Shown piece after piece: positions 1 through 9,317 of a stretch of 64,000 bases of DNA. The notes below the pieces were generated by a model. That model did no database searches. It had not been told where the DNA came from and saw only the letters and a program-made list of their open reading frames with translations. A program made the translations under genes and the position numbers. Numbering within the stretch: position 1 is the first letter of the stretch; every line of letters starts with the position of its first letter. The stretch is taken from contig JACCGJ010013600.1 in the NCBI GenBank assembly GCA_013407085.1, positions 16,577 to 80,576 of the forward strand, in the 5' to 3' direction. This DNA is from Atriophallophorus winterbourni (lineage: Eukaryota > Platyhelminthes > Trematoda > Plagiorchiida > Microphallidae).

Positions 1-759
1 AAATCATCCGCCGTATCTATTACCTATCATGGATGGAAAGAAGTTATGAATACTGAAGTATTTTCTAAAGCTGGAACTGTCTTTTGAGACATAGAGTGCT
101 CGCGAATTATTTATGAATATTTAAAGCATTATATTGCCAAACCTCGGGTAGGGTTTGAGCGCACGCCCTACCTCGCCGTTCCTGTTTAACTAAAATCTCG
201 CAGTTTCATTGGCTTGTTTTATAAATTATGTGCGGTCGATTGCAACAGTAACTTGGTCGGTTTCGTTGAGTTAATGGAAAATAACATGACGTAGCGTTTT
301 GGGATTTCGACGTAAGAGATTCCTCTGATCACCGCTTGGTGTTTTGCTCGTGTGATACTCTCTGAAGTGTGTACACGTCGGTCTAACCAATAGCAGTAGA
401 GTGGACTACAAGAGTCTGCTTTGTATCACCCATTTGCCCACAAGACTTCGCACCAGATCGTTTCTCACATTGATTGAAAATACCCGCGGTAGTTCTGTTT
501 AAGGTGTATGATATCCCAAATGCAACAATGACCTCGGATATTATTAACAGTTCAAAGTATGGTTAAGTTATCCACCGGGTGGGAAACAGTAGTAATGACT
601 TTATATGCAGGGATAAAATTGCTTCGCATTTTATTTTGTGAACGATTACTCAAGTCCGGTCGTCTAAGACGCCCAACGTATGACATATTATGAAAATCGT
701 CGATATGCTTAGACGAAATCAAGGTCCCTCTACCCCCTTATTTAATTACTCCGAAACAA
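1..759. other. Non-coding stretch, nothing recognised
   Basis: No reading frame of interest, no tandem repeat and no recognisable element fragment is visible. It is intergenic or old decayed repeat. Confidence 0.4.
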
Positions 760-875
760 ACAGGCTTTCAGGCACCAAGCCTGGGCAACCTAACAGTATT
801 TCAGCCCATGGGCAGTCTTTGATTTTGCGGTACTTTGTCTAGATTAGGCTTGCGCTTTCATACGTACATATACCA
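760..875 (-). repeat. Dispersed SINE-like repeat, copy 1
   Basis: Reverse-complement copy of the repeat seen at 1276-1520, 1848-2100, 2285-2445 and 49932-50100. Shared landmarks are the block around 'CACAAGCC', 'GACTGCACGTGGGC' and 'GTTGCCCAGACCTAGACAG' in diverged form. A degenerate GTAT run (around 860-870) sits at the same end as in the other copies. Confidence 0.5.
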
Positions 876-1275
876 GGCGCCATCTCCACCCAATTACACC
901 TAACGTGTTCCAACTTGTTATCGATCCTTTGGCGTATTTTTTTACACAACGACCACGTCTTCACACTTGATCAATGTGCTTTATCTCATGGAGCTCCATA
1001 TTTATCCTCTTCCTTCGTATCTCCCTTTCGTTCGATCCAGCTCGCGCCTCTTCCGAGGACATCCTCATTTGTGGCAGCTGTCGTCGCATGTTCGACCAAG
1101 TGGACGATTTGATTTCTCAAAAAAATGGCTGGCTGCAGCTTGAGCCACGTCCCGTGTGAGTCGTGCCGATGCCGTTTGGGTGAGTCGAGTGTTGGTTGTT
1201 GTTGTTGGTTTGCTTGCACCCTTGAAGCAATCCGTTTTCGTGTTGTAAAACTGTGTTCTGATCTGAGACAGCATT
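876..1275. other. Non-coding stretch, nothing recognised
   Basis: Only short overlapping open frames on both strands with no family resemblance. A GTT-rich run lies near 1190-1212. Confidence 0.35.
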
Positions 1276-1520
1276 ATGTATGTATGTATGTATGAACGCA
1301 CAAGCCAGAAGGTGGCATACAGTCAAAGACTGCACGTGAGCCATAATACTGTCAGGTTACCCAGACCTAGACAGGTATTCGCAAAGAAAATAGGAGCAGG
1401 AATGACAGTGCGTTTTCATCGTGTATTCGCATGCAGCTCACTACCGGTGGTGTTAGCCGCCCAGCACAGTAGTAATGCACCATTGTTCATCCGTGGACAG
1501 CAAGTACCGGATTCTTAATT
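1276..1520 (+). repeat. Dispersed SINE-like repeat, copy 2
   Basis: Starts with (GTAT)n at 1276-1294 and continues through the shared core to about 1520, including 'ATGCAGCTCACTACCGGTG', which recurs in copy 3. If the transcript strand is the opposite one, the simple repeat is a 3' (CATA)n tail, as expected of a retroposon. No A/B-box promoter was identified with confidence. Confidence 0.55.
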
Positions 1521-1847
1521 GCCATACATTCATAACAAAATGAAACCCTGAGAAGCTACGAAATCGATAGAATATGAAAGATAAATTCACTGGAACAATG
1601 TGCTTATACCTCTTTATCGTAACAAGCTTTCCTTACAACTGTCTTTGACAACATATGAGATCAAGCAATCTCTACGTAGATGTATTTACAACAAAACCGT
1701 CCGATGTGTGATATGTATCTTGTGCCGGTTGATTGACCTGTCCGTTGTCCTCTGTGTACATCCAGCCGTTACATCTTCGGAGGGGGTTCTCACGTGTTTG
1801 AACGTCTATTCACCCCATGCTCTCTACCCATGAGTCCATCCCGAACA
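1521..1847. other. Non-coding stretch, nothing recognised
   Basis: No family resemblance in the short open frames, and no repeat structure seen. Confidence 0.3.
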
Positions 1848-2100
1848 TGGTATGGTATGGTATGAAAGCACAAGCCTAATCCAGGCAAAGTGCCGCACAG
1901 TCAGAGACTGCACGTGGGATAAGATAATGTCTGGTTGCCCAGGCCTAGACAGATATGAGGGGGGAATAGAAATGGTATTGAGACTCCAGATTGTTTCGGT
2001 ATGCAGCTCACTACCGGTGACCAATTAAATCAGCACGATGTTAGCCACACAGCACAGAAATACTGCACGATTTCCCGTCCGTGCACAGAGGATATAGTGA
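1848..2100 (+). repeat. Dispersed SINE-like repeat, copy 3
   Basis: Begins with three GGTAT units, then the same core as copy 2 and copy 5 ('AAAGCACAAGCCT', 'CAGAGACTGCACGTGGG', 'AGACAGATATGAGGGGGGA'), and ends in the 'GCAGCTCACTACCGGTGA' segment. The head repeat differs between copies (GTAT, GGTAT, GTATGAT), which fits independently acquired tails rather than one local duplication. Confidence 0.6.
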
Positions 2101-2284
2101 GTGTATGTGTCCCAGGTTGATGCCCTACGTGTCTGTATGCGACAAAAATCCATCGATGGTGCAGGTTAAACGCGAGGATGACCCTCAATAGAGCCTCGTA
2201 ACCCCCAAAGTTTACCTTGCAAGGATGTGTATTCGTGTTGTACTTTTGTGCTGTGCATTAATTTGATTTGCCAAAGAAGGTGAT

Positions 2285-2445
2285 CTAGATGAGGAAACAC
2301 GCTTGACTCTCACCGCCATTTCCCCTTTCATTTATCTGTCCAGTCCTGGTCAACCTAACAGTATCAGAGCCCACGTGCAGTCTACAACTGTGCGACACTT
2401 TGCCTGGATGAGGCTTGTGGTGTCATATATTGCGTGTCATTGATC
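2285..2445 (-). repeat. Dispersed SINE-like repeat, copy 4
   Basis: Inverted copy of the family. Read on the minus strand it gives 'CACAAGCCTCATCCAGGCAA', then 'AGACTGCACGTGGGCT' and 'ACTGTTAGGTTGACCAGG'. The part near the tail is degenerate. Confidence 0.5.
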
Positions 2446-2794
2446 AGCTCAACCATCGATATACATTCCACATCGATCAGAAATTGAGTCAGTCGAAAAC
2501 AGGTTGTAGGGAATGTGTGCACTCCAAAACTAGTCCCCCTGATTAGTCTAATCCTATCACCCTGTGGATGGGGTTAAAACTAGCTCTGTTCCACCTATCC
2601 TTCGAGGCTCACCGTACTTACTCATATCTTGAGAGGGACACCTTCATAGAAACAGCAACAGCTCGGGATGTGGGCAAATGTTTCGCTTGTAGCGGGATCG
2701 ATTCTTCTATACCCGCCGCTTCTTGTCCAAACAACCCAATCCCTTCCCCCATCGCCAACCATTTTAACTGGATATTTATTCACTTCTGGCTGCC
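2446..2794. other. Unassigned sequence upstream of LINE copy 1
   Basis: Moderately GC-rich, with short open frames on both strands and no motif I recognise. It ends where similarity to the CR1-like element begins, so it is the pre-insertion flank or an unrelated older repeat. Confidence 0.3.
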
Positions 2795-5225
2795 AGTTTT
2801 CAAACGACACTCCTGTTTATGGGAGACTTCAACCTTCCAAACTTGATGAAGAAAAACGCTCTTTCGACGAATTCGCTCGACAATGCTTTTTCAAGAACTG
2901 ATCTTTGATATTCCTTCTTATAACCACGTATTTGATAACACTAGATATAGAGATGGTAACATACCATCCGTCCTGGATCTTATACTAACGAGTGAGGAAC
3001 ACGCCGTCGAAAATCTCGGCTACGAAACTCCATTGGGTTCTAGCGACCACCTGGTACTCTTATACGATTATGTTTGTCAAGCTGCGAGAAAGAACGACAT
3101 CAACAAAACAAAACTACAACTGGATATTGGAAGTATTCACAATGCTCTCCGAACGATTTCTGACTGGAAACCAGACACCACGGACGTGCATCGTTCTTGG
3201 GTAAACTTCATAGAGAAGCTGTGTGATGAAATAAACCTACATTCCAGATTTGTGCCTAAGACAGCGAAAAAACGATTTACCTTCACGTTAAGAAGCCGCA
3301 CAAGGAAGTGGATTAAGATACTCAACGATGCATGGAGAAACTATGTCCAGAATCCGATGCCAGATAATTGGGAAACATATCGTCTGTTGAGGAACAAGGT
3401 CACCTCTCTTATCACCGAGGACAAGCAGTCTCACCAGGCAAGACTACTGACCATAATGGAGCGGAACCCCGAAGTCTTGTACCATATCGTTAACACTACA
3501 TCAAAAATTAGGCCAGGAATCTCAGCACTACGCACACCTCATGGTCTAACTACGACTGCGTCCGAGGCTGCTGAAGTTCTTGCAGGTTACTACTGCAAAG
3601 TTTTTAGTCCCATGGAATCAGTGCATCTTACGCCGCATTCGATCGGCTTTTCCGATTAAATACCAAACGAAATCTCAATAAACAATGAGTGTCATGCTCA
3701 GACTTCTTCGATTAAATACCACAAAGTCACCAGGAGAAGATGGAATCACTCCTTTTATTCTCAAACGATGCGCATCCTCATTGTGTGGTCCACTTAGCAC
3801 GTTATTCCAAATTTCGCTCGTTTCCGCGGAATGGAAATCTGGTATCATCACACCAATCTACAAGGGCGGGAATCGATCAGACGCTGCGAACTATAGACCA
3901 ATTACGTTGTTGCCAGTAATTTCTAAAGTGTTAGAGAGTTTAGTAGCGGAAAAGATCACCAATCACCTCGAAACCAATAGACTGCTTGCGACTGAACAGC
4001 ACGGTTTCAGGAAATATCATTCATGTCTATCTAATCTCTCGCTCACCTTAAACGACTGGACTGAATGTGAGGACAATGGTTACTCCATCCACGCATGCTT
4101 TTTAGACATGTCAAAGGCTTTTGACCGCGTCAATCATAGTATTTTAATCCAGAAACTTGAATTGCACGGGATAACAGGAAAACTTCTTGCTTGGCTAGAA
4201 AACTATCTACGCGACAGGAGTGCCCAAGTCAGAGTTGACGGCGCCTTATCGAAACCATTCAAAATTACGAGCGGAGTGCCCCAGGGTCGGTCCTCGGACC
4301 GATTTTGTTTTTGATCTACGCAAACGACATTCCCGAGCGTGTTAAATGCAAGATTATGTTATTTGCAGACGATATAAAGCTTTGGAGAAGCATACGTACA
4401 AATGATGACTGTGGAACTTTGCAGAAGGATCTAAACACATTGCACGATTGGTCTCTGAGAAACAAGATCTTAAACATTGGAAAGACTGTGAATTACAACT
4501 ACGCTCTTGGGTCCCACCAACTCGTCTGGACAACTGAAGAGAAGGATTTGGGTGTTTGGACCAGGTCAAGTCTGAAGACTTCACTGCAGTGCAAAGCGGC
4601 ATACAAAAAGGCGTCACAAGTATTGCCGTTATTGAGACGAATTTTCGGCAGATTCTCCAATCAGTCGTTGCCCCGTATCATGAACACCTATCGGAGACCA
4701 GAGATGGAGTACGCTGTTCAGGCTTGGTCACCCTGGATTCAGAAAGACATCAATTTTCTGCAGCGTATTTACCAACAAACCACAAAGCGTGTACCCGGAC
4801 TAGCTGCTAAACGTTTGAGGAGCCTCAATCTTTTTGACTTTCGCTGTCGTCGACTAAGAAGTGACCTCCTACTGATGTACAAGATTATGCACGTCCCTAA
4901 CCATCCCTTGTCCAAACATTTCACACGCTCGCCACCCCGTGCCAGTCGGAAACATGAACTTACAGTGCTTATTCCCAATTCAAGACTAAACTGTCGAATA
5001 TATTCGTATGCTGTACGTGTAAGTTTCACATGGAACACCATCTCATCCACTGTTACACACTCAGCCAACATGGATATTTTTAAAGCTAATTTGATACGAT
5101 TTACACTACATGAGTTTCCCTGTTCTTCTTCTTTTTATTGTATATAACTCATAACTCCATCCTATGATTATTGTTAAGCTGAATGCTTTTTAAACCATTA
5201 CAACTTTGAATCATTTTGAATCACT
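2795..5225 (+). mobile_element. CR1-like non-LTR retrotransposon, copy 1 (5'-truncated, degenerate ORF2)
   Basis: A LINE ORF2 remnant that would have encoded an apurinic-type endonuclease plus reverse transcriptase used for target-primed integration. Similarity to the copy at 24.4 kb starts at about 2795, inside the endonuclease (MGDFNLP, then SSDHLVL near 3045). The RT domain shows YRPITLLPVISK (about 3890), KAFDRVNHS (about 4120), SGVPQG (4270) and FADDIKLW (4363). Breaks seen: GAA to TAA stop at 3657; a 2-nt deletion near 3691; a 1-nt deletion just after the VPQG codons (about 4288) that shifts frame; a 31-nt deletion near 5092. The element ends in a conserved 3' block (5158-5200) and a short TTGAATCATT-type tail. 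It is nearly identical to the second copy but broken independently. Confidence 0.88.
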
Positions 5226-5226
5226 T
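5158..5226 (+). other. LINE 3'-terminal signature and tail
   Basis: 'CCTATGATTATTGTTAAGCT', then a 'TGCTTTTTAAACCATTA' block, then repeats of TTTGAATCA. The same arrangement ends the copies at 27143-27205, 20725-20795 and, on the minus strand, 33905-33985. In LINEs such a conserved 3' end is the template that the reverse transcriptase recognises; that role is inferred here. Confidence 0.6.
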
Positions 5227-5258
5227 GTATCGTCTCGTCTCTCGGTGTCTTTCTCTAG

Positions 5259-5781
5259 ATGAGCCGGAGCGTCTGGAATGTGCGTATTGTGGCGCGTTCT
5301 TCCCGACCGCTTGGCAGCTGATGCACCATTGTCACAACGATCATGGCCTAACAATCTACGCCTTGCCATCCCCGCGACATTCACCAGCCAGTTCCACTTC
5401 GACCAAACCCAAGACGATCAAGCGAGAGCTTGTCGACGAGGGAGCGACCAATGTGGTTTCCGACGAGCAAGACAGAACCCAAGGCCAAGCCAGCAGCGAT
5501 TGGGAGGGAGACGCGGATAACTATGCCGATGTGGTCGACGAACGTGCGGGGAAACAATCCCCGGTCGGCACTCCGACACGTGGTGCGGAAGATCAAAGTG
5601 AACAACAACATGAGTCACCGGGAGCGGAAGACGCTAGCCCGGAGGCACATTCTCACCAACGCCGCGTTCGGAGTGGGGAATATGGGCGCCATGAAATCGA
5701 ACCGGATGAAGATGAAGAAGAGGAGGAGGATGAGGATGATAACGTCGTTGTTCGTGTGTATAACCAAGTGGAATGAATTAA
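5259..5781 (+). pseudogene. BCL11-like zinc-finger exon fragment, copy 1
   Basis: An open frame starts right after a splice-acceptor-like tract (pyrimidine-rich, ending CTAG at 5258). The first codons read DEPERLECAYCGAFF. One C2H2 finger is complete: Cys codons 5279 and 5288, His codons 5327 and 5342 (C-x2-C-x12-H-x4-H), followed by HGLTIY. This matches the N-proximal finger of the BCL11/CTIP family (AW at the finger core, HGL-IY after the second His), including, as I recall it, an exon boundary inside the Asp codon before Glu-Pro. Downstream is a Ser/Pro-rich region and an acidic run (5700-5745), also a BCL11 trait. The frame stops at 5774; a donor-like GTAAGT sits at 5782. It lies only about 33 bp downstream of a LINE tail. 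It is a detached fragment, not a whole gene. Family assignment is fairly firm for the finger and weak beyond it. Confidence 0.6.
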
Positions 5782-5865
5782 GTAAGTCACACATGTATTG
5801 AGCTTGTTTGTTTGCACGGTTTGTCTCACAGTTGTCCGTACAGTTTTACATTTTACGGTGTTAAC

Positions 5866-5891
5866 ATCATCCTCATCATCATCATCATCAA
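5866..5891. repeat. (CAT)n microsatellite
   Basis: Short CAT/CATC run. On the minus strand it is a (GAT)n tail directly after the 3' end of the RTE-like remnant that follows. The same junction recurs at 12918-12932 and 27748-27768, so it is most likely the retroposon's own tail. Confidence 0.7.
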
Positions 5892-6810
5892 AGACAGCAT
5901 TACACCGGCAGCACGTACCGAATGCTCAACTGCCACACAACCATGAAAAAGTTAAATCCTAAAAGATGGGGAAGGGTGGGACTTAAATAGCTACGGATTT
6001 TATAGAAGAGTTAGCACAAACATACTGGGAAAAGGTTTCTACACCTCGAATGGAACATACATTCAAACAAGTTTCGTGAACGAGTAGAGCGAAATTAGCA
6101 AGACAGATTCCTTGCGGCTTTTACTGTCATGCATCATAACAAGCTTTTCTCGTCACTCCGCTTGACAGCATACAAGGTTGAGCAAACACTCCAAGAATAC
6201 GCTTAGTGCAAGACCGCCATTGAACACGGTTTCGGGAGATACCGTGAAGCGTGACTAGCCATTGCGATATCTGATCGCGGGAATACCAGCCTGGAAGACG
6301 CGCTGCGCCGACTTTGGAAACGTTACTAGTAAGGGTTTTTAACTTCCTATGTCATGTGACGGTTTGGCCACCACGAGATGTACGCCAATCAGCATATGGC
6401 GTCGCAAAAACAATCCGTTTCGAAAGTCGGTGGTCCGGCATCCGTAAAACGTGACCCAACCAGCGTAACCTAAGCAGGTTGATTTGCTTCGCTATATCAA
6501 CATTACTACCGAACAACTTATTTCAGAGAGCATCGGTGCGTATACGATTGTAACAGCTAACTCCCAGAATGTTGCGCAGACACCGGTTGTCAAATACTTG
6601 GAGACGCCGAATGTGTTCTTTACGTAAGGTCCAGGTTTCGCACCCATACAGTAACACAGCCCGAGCTGTCGCTTTACAGACACTACCCTTGAGTAAAAAA
6701 GACTTTCCTTTCTGACGCCAGAAGTGAGCTAGGTTGCGGGATGCTATGGTCGCTTTAGAAATGCGTGCCGAGACCTTGTCATCTAACGATGTACAGGCGA
6801 TACTGAACAA
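5892..6810 (-). mobile_element. RTE-like retrotransposon 3' remnant, minus strand, copy 1
   Basis: On the minus strand a frame at 6810-6523 reads LLKGSVCKATARAVLLYGCE, then TLRKEHIRRLQVFDNRCL, the well-known region after the RT domain of RTE-clade elements. Further on, in broken frames, it gives LRLRWLGHVLRMPDHR near 6440-6480, then decays to a 3' end at about 5892 with a (GAT)n tail. No endonuclease or RT catalytic motif remains. From 5892 to about 6555 it matches 12930-13590 closely, so these are two copies of one family. Confidence 0.75.
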
Positions 6811-7084
6811 GCTATCTAGTATTGTGCCCGCATTTGGGTGTTAACTGAGCTTGCATAATGGGTATGACAAGCAAATCAGACATGGGTGTTAAACTTCGAG
6901 GCCGTTTTGCTTCGCGAGAAGTTACGCTGATGATGTGATCTAGTTTGGTTGTTTCGAAACGTCGTCCACCCACTATGCAATCTCGGCAAACACGTAACAA
7001 CGAACATCCAATCCCTGAGCTAAATGTATTTTCGTCCATACGGGTATTGGAACGCCAACAAAATCATTGGATTTTGTTTCTGGT
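6811..7084. other. Unassigned sequence, possibly upstream RTE remnant
   Basis: A minus-strand open frame (7039-6812) has no motif I recognise. Position suggests a decayed upstream part of the RTE element, but the sequence does not show it. Confidence 0.25.
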
Positions 7085-7400
7085 ACCGTGAAAGTGGTTA
7101 CGAAATTGCGGGGATGTGAGCATTGGTCCAAGATGTCCTTGACTCGAAATCACTTTAAGAGGGGTTCTCTGTAAGAAACCTATTCAACTATGGCCTAGTT
7201 TACAACTATACCATTGCTCCAAGGCTCGGTGAACCTGATCTTACTGTCTCCACCTGATGACGGCAAGCAACCAGAAACCCGTAGTGTTTTGTTTAAGGGA
7301 TTGGTATATTGGTCATTTATAAGCGCCTTGAGTGCTTGACCGAGAATCATTCTGTATTTAGACATCGTGATTCTTATTAAGAACCCTATTCAACAGTAGC
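7085..7400 (-). repeat. Single inverted unit of the ~240-bp repeat family
   Basis: Reads on the minus strand like the tandem units at 14.8-16.0 kb: a 'CAGGTGGAGACAGTAAGATC' landmark near 7235-7260, 'CACTCAAGGCGCTTATAA' near 7325, and the GTGAGCATTGGTC junction near 7117. Slightly more than one unit is present. Confidence 0.55.
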
Positions 7401-7664
7401 GTCCTAGTATACGTATGGTTACATGTTTTCGTTGTTGTTTCTGTGAGCTTGGCCGCAATCGATACCAACAATGTAGTTGTGCGTCCTCGCATCCCATTGT
7501 TGAGGTTTGATTGAGTGCCATGACCAAGAGATGAAGTTGTTGTTGGACTCCTTCGGTCGATGTCGACAATGGATCTACCGGGTGTCCAGTCCATGACAAG
7601 CCTCGCTGAGGTAAATCACCTCACCGTAACGCTAGGCTCAGTGGGTTGGTATAAAAAGCTACTT
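7401..7664. other. Non-coding stretch upstream of an RTE fragment
   Basis: Short open frames only. Its right end grades into the RTE fragment at 7665. Confidence 0.3.
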
Positions 7665-7856
7665 ATTTTACACAAACAAGTTAACGTGCATAGACTTCGC
7701 TGGTTAAATCACTTATTGCGAATGGGAAATCATCGTTTTCCCCCCAACGCGGTTTTGTTCGCCACGCCTAACTCGGAATGGCGTTGTCAGGGTGCTCAGA
7801 CTCTGACTTGTCTCCAGCAGTGGAAAGCGTTGACTGTTAAACTAGCTACGGTTAGT
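7665..7856 (+). mobile_element. RTE-like C-terminal fragment, left part (interrupted)
   Basis: Plus-strand frame with HKQVNVHRLRWLNHLLRMGN and, later, LTVKLATVS, typical of the RTE C-terminus. The frame is cut at 7856. The sequence that should follow (LPGWGPKEEHSQW) is found at 11541-11605, in matching frame, on the other side of a 3.7-kb insertion. Confidence 0.75.
7840..7856 (+). repeat. Target-site duplication, left (17 bp)
   Basis: AACTAGCTACGGTTAGT, repeated exactly at 11524-11540. The target lies inside an older RTE copy whose coding frame resumes after the right copy. Confidence 0.85.
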
Positions 7857-8284
7857 ACTTACTTTTACTTTTACTTTTGTGCGACTATCTCCTCCTGGAG
7901 GATGAGTCGGCTTCAATGAAGATTCTTGGGAATTTGGGTACAAAGCAGCGTCCACAGCACCACTCGGCGTTTTTTCGAGTCAGCTTCTCTAGCCTTTGCA
8001 CGACCAAGTGCGACCTGCAAGGCAGCCTGAAAGAAGTGATGTGCACCAACTAACCGTCTGCCAGACTCTGTTTCAGATTTTTTCGTCAGGGTTTCCTCCC
8101 GAAGCCGTTCCCGCGATCATTTATCCCGCAAGGCAGCGGAGGTTTAAAATCAGGGTTTTCCTTCCCTTAGATGAAATGCCGTCCCAGGATAACGAGCTAC
8201 ACCTCGCCCCTTCTCCTGTTGGTAGAAGCAGTTCGGCCGGGGTCGGGGAACCACTCGTGCAGGTCAGAGTCTATTTGTGACGCA
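7857..8284 (-). mobile_element. RTE-derived SINE-like segment, minus strand, with (AAAGT)n tail
   Basis: Read on the minus strand, it matches the body and 3' end of the copies at 8764-9317 and 14068-14612, ending in 'GGAGGAGATAGTCGCAC' and a short AAAGT-type tail that abuts the target-site duplication at 7856. Its 5' part stops at the TTA microsatellite. It may be the 3' end of the large minus-strand insertion or a separate SINE copy. Confidence 0.6.
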
Positions 8285-8285
8285 T

Positions 8286-8525
<240 letters not shown>

Positions 8526-8691
8526 CACACAAGTCTTTACAGACGATGTGCCAACAAGTATACCATGAAGAAGGTACATGATGAGAGAAAAGAAAAAAAG
8601 GGGGATTTTTTGTCTGCCGTTTTTGATCTATTTTTGTCTTTTTTTGAATAAGGTAGGGGGAGGGTCACTAATAAACGGGAACACAAGCACG

Positions 8692-9317
8692 CATACTATA
8701 CTGTTCTCTGTCGTGTATCAGTGCATGAATCAGACTTGTGATTTCATGAAAGTCACCCGTAGGTTGTCATAGCCGGGGGTGGCAGTGGGGATAAGCTACC
8801 ACTGTTTATAAAATGCTCCCATATGGCATGCGTCTCAAATAGCCTCTGACAACCAATTCCAGCTTCTGGCCTGCACGAGTGGCTCCCGAGCCCGGCGGAA
8901 CTGCTTCTACCAACAGGAGAAGGGTCGAAGGCGAGTTACTGGCGCCTGAAAACCAGTTTGCTTCGGGCAGATGGAGCTCGTTAGCCTGGGACGGCATTTC
9001 ATCTAAGGGAAGGAAAACCATGATTTTAAACCTCCGCTGCCTTGCGGGATACCCGATCGCGGGAACGGCTTCGGGAGAAAAACCTGAGGAAAAATCGGGA
9101 ACAGAGATTGGTGGACAGTTAGTTGGTGCACACCAGCTCTTTCTGGCAACACCTGCTGCCTTACAGGTTGCACTTGGTTGTGCAAAGGCTAGAGAAGCTG
9201 ACTCGAACAAACGCCGAGTGGTGCTGCGGACGCCGCTTTGTACACAAATTCCCAAGAATCTTCACTGAAGCCGACTCATCCTCCAGGAGGAGATAGTCGC
9301 ACAAAGTAAAGTAAAGT
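8692..9317 (+). mobile_element. RTE-derived SINE-like element, plus strand, nested
   Basis: From 8764 the sequence runs 'GGTTGTCATAGCCGGGGGTG' through the same body as 14068-14612 to 'GAGATAGTCGCACAAAGTAA' at the 3' end. Its head resembles the 5' leader of the RTE elements at 38.6 kb and 11.5 kb. AACACAAGCACG occurs at 8680-8691 and 9318-9329, so it looks like a separate insertion with a 12-bp duplication inside the larger minus-strand RTE. The open frames across it are not conserved as protein. Confidence 0.65.

Noticed and set aside
5430..5801. 123-codon frame across the BCL11-like exon in another phase
   Set aside because: Lys/Arg/Met-rich shadow of the acidic frame. The finger and acidic run are in the other frame. 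The possibility that the true exon end uses this phase after a frameshift was noted but is not supported.
8806..9268. 129-150 codon open frames on both strands
   Set aside because: They fall within a SINE-like element, are not conserved in frame among its copies, and show no family resemblance.
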